Shown in pieces: positions 63,481 through 64,000 of a stretch of 64,000 bases of DNA; the first letter of the stretch is position 1, and every line of letters begins with the position of its first letter. The DNA lies in assembly GCA_009760855.2 (NCBI GenBank), contig WPIO01000049.1:2134001-2198000 (forward strand), given 5' to 3'. Below the pieces are notes generated by a model. The model saw only the letters and a program-made list of their open reading frames with translations, was not told where the DNA came from and ran no database searches. A program made the position numbers and the translations under genes. This stretch comes from Cristatella mucedo (Eukaryota; Bryozoa; Phylactolaemata; Cristatellidae).

Positions 63481-63611
63481 TCTTTTTTCCTTCGTCTATA
63501 TTCGCCTACAATACAGTGATGGCTGCGGCAGTGAACTCAATTGCAGCATTCGTTTTCGTGGCGGCCTCAATGGGTAGTCCACATTAAGGCAAGATTTGTA
63601 ATCGACTGTTC

Positions 63612-63760
63612 CATCAGCCTCTTTATATAGCGACAGAAGAGTCTTGGTGACTACCACCACACTTGGTCTATGTAGGCAATAATGTCTTCTGCAAGACTTG
63701 TACCTCAGACCTGCATATTGGAGAGCGAGCACCTCATCCGGGTGCTTAGACCCAGAGACG
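63612..63760 (-). mobile_element. SINE-1 copy, diverged
   Basis: The family 3' end tatatagcgacagaagagtc is clear. The tRNA-like head is poorly preserved. Confidence 0.65.
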
Positions 63761-64000
63761 ACGGTCTTATCCGGCTTCCAGCATCAGAGCATGTGGGTGT
63801 GAGTGGGACTCAAGTCGGCCGCTATCAATTAACCCAAGACCAGCAGCGTAAACGCTGTAACTAGTTGGAAAGTCGGCATCGGTAACTTGCACATTCGATA
63901 GAGTAAACTCTGCTAGGGGGGGGGGCAGAAATGCTAGCAGCCGAAATGTCAGCGACCGGAAGTCGCGTCACCTGAGGCTGATTTCGCCACCATGCGCAAG
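63761..64000. other. No feature recognised
   Basis: Unique sequence with a G9 run at about 63917-63925. Confidence 0.5.

Overview
The window is metazoan nuclear DNA from an invertebrate. The evidence is a spliced SoxB1-type HMG-box gene, L2/CR1-like LINEs, tRNA-derived SINEs, many long dinucleotide tracts and a decayed Polinton (Maverick)/adintovirus-like element. The SoxB1 protein alone does not let me place the animal in a phylum.

Layout. Positions 1 to about 18.6 kb are GC- and CpG-rich. The only gene I can support there is SoxB1 (exons 8796-9228 and 10016-10527, + strand), with a pair of CCAAT boxes just upstream and a cluster of Sox-type ACAATG/CATTGT motifs 1.8-2.6 kb upstream. I see no LINE in this block, only three SINEs, minisatellites and microsatellites. 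Beyond about 18.8 kb the base composition drops and the DNA is dense with retroelements. Two LINE families dominate. Family A has a (ATT)n 3' end and family B an ATTAC-type 3' end. They occur in both orientations and are nested in one another, in minisatellites and in older elements. Two SINE families accompany them, and the 3' tail of SINE-2 matches the LINE A tail.

From about 49.9 to 61.5 kb lies the most unusual feature: an AT-rich fossil with a broken protein-primed family B DNA polymerase on the + strand (50.4-54.1 kb), an acidic tail region, a broken repeat-containing fibre-like gene on the - strand (58.2-60.3 kb), and unidentified + strand frames (60.3-61.5 kb). A LINE A copy has landed inside the polymerase and a 3.2-kb LINE B copy separates the polymerase half from the fibre half. 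No integrase, capsid, packaging ATPase or protease is visible, so the element is incomplete or rearranged. A hAT-like transposase remnant and more SINE/LINE pieces follow to the end.

Nothing in the window looks like an operon, a CRISPR array, an rRNA or a functional tRNA. Long open frames made of IYIY, SLSL, HTHT, RERE or DRDR are microsatellite artefacts and are annotated as repeats.
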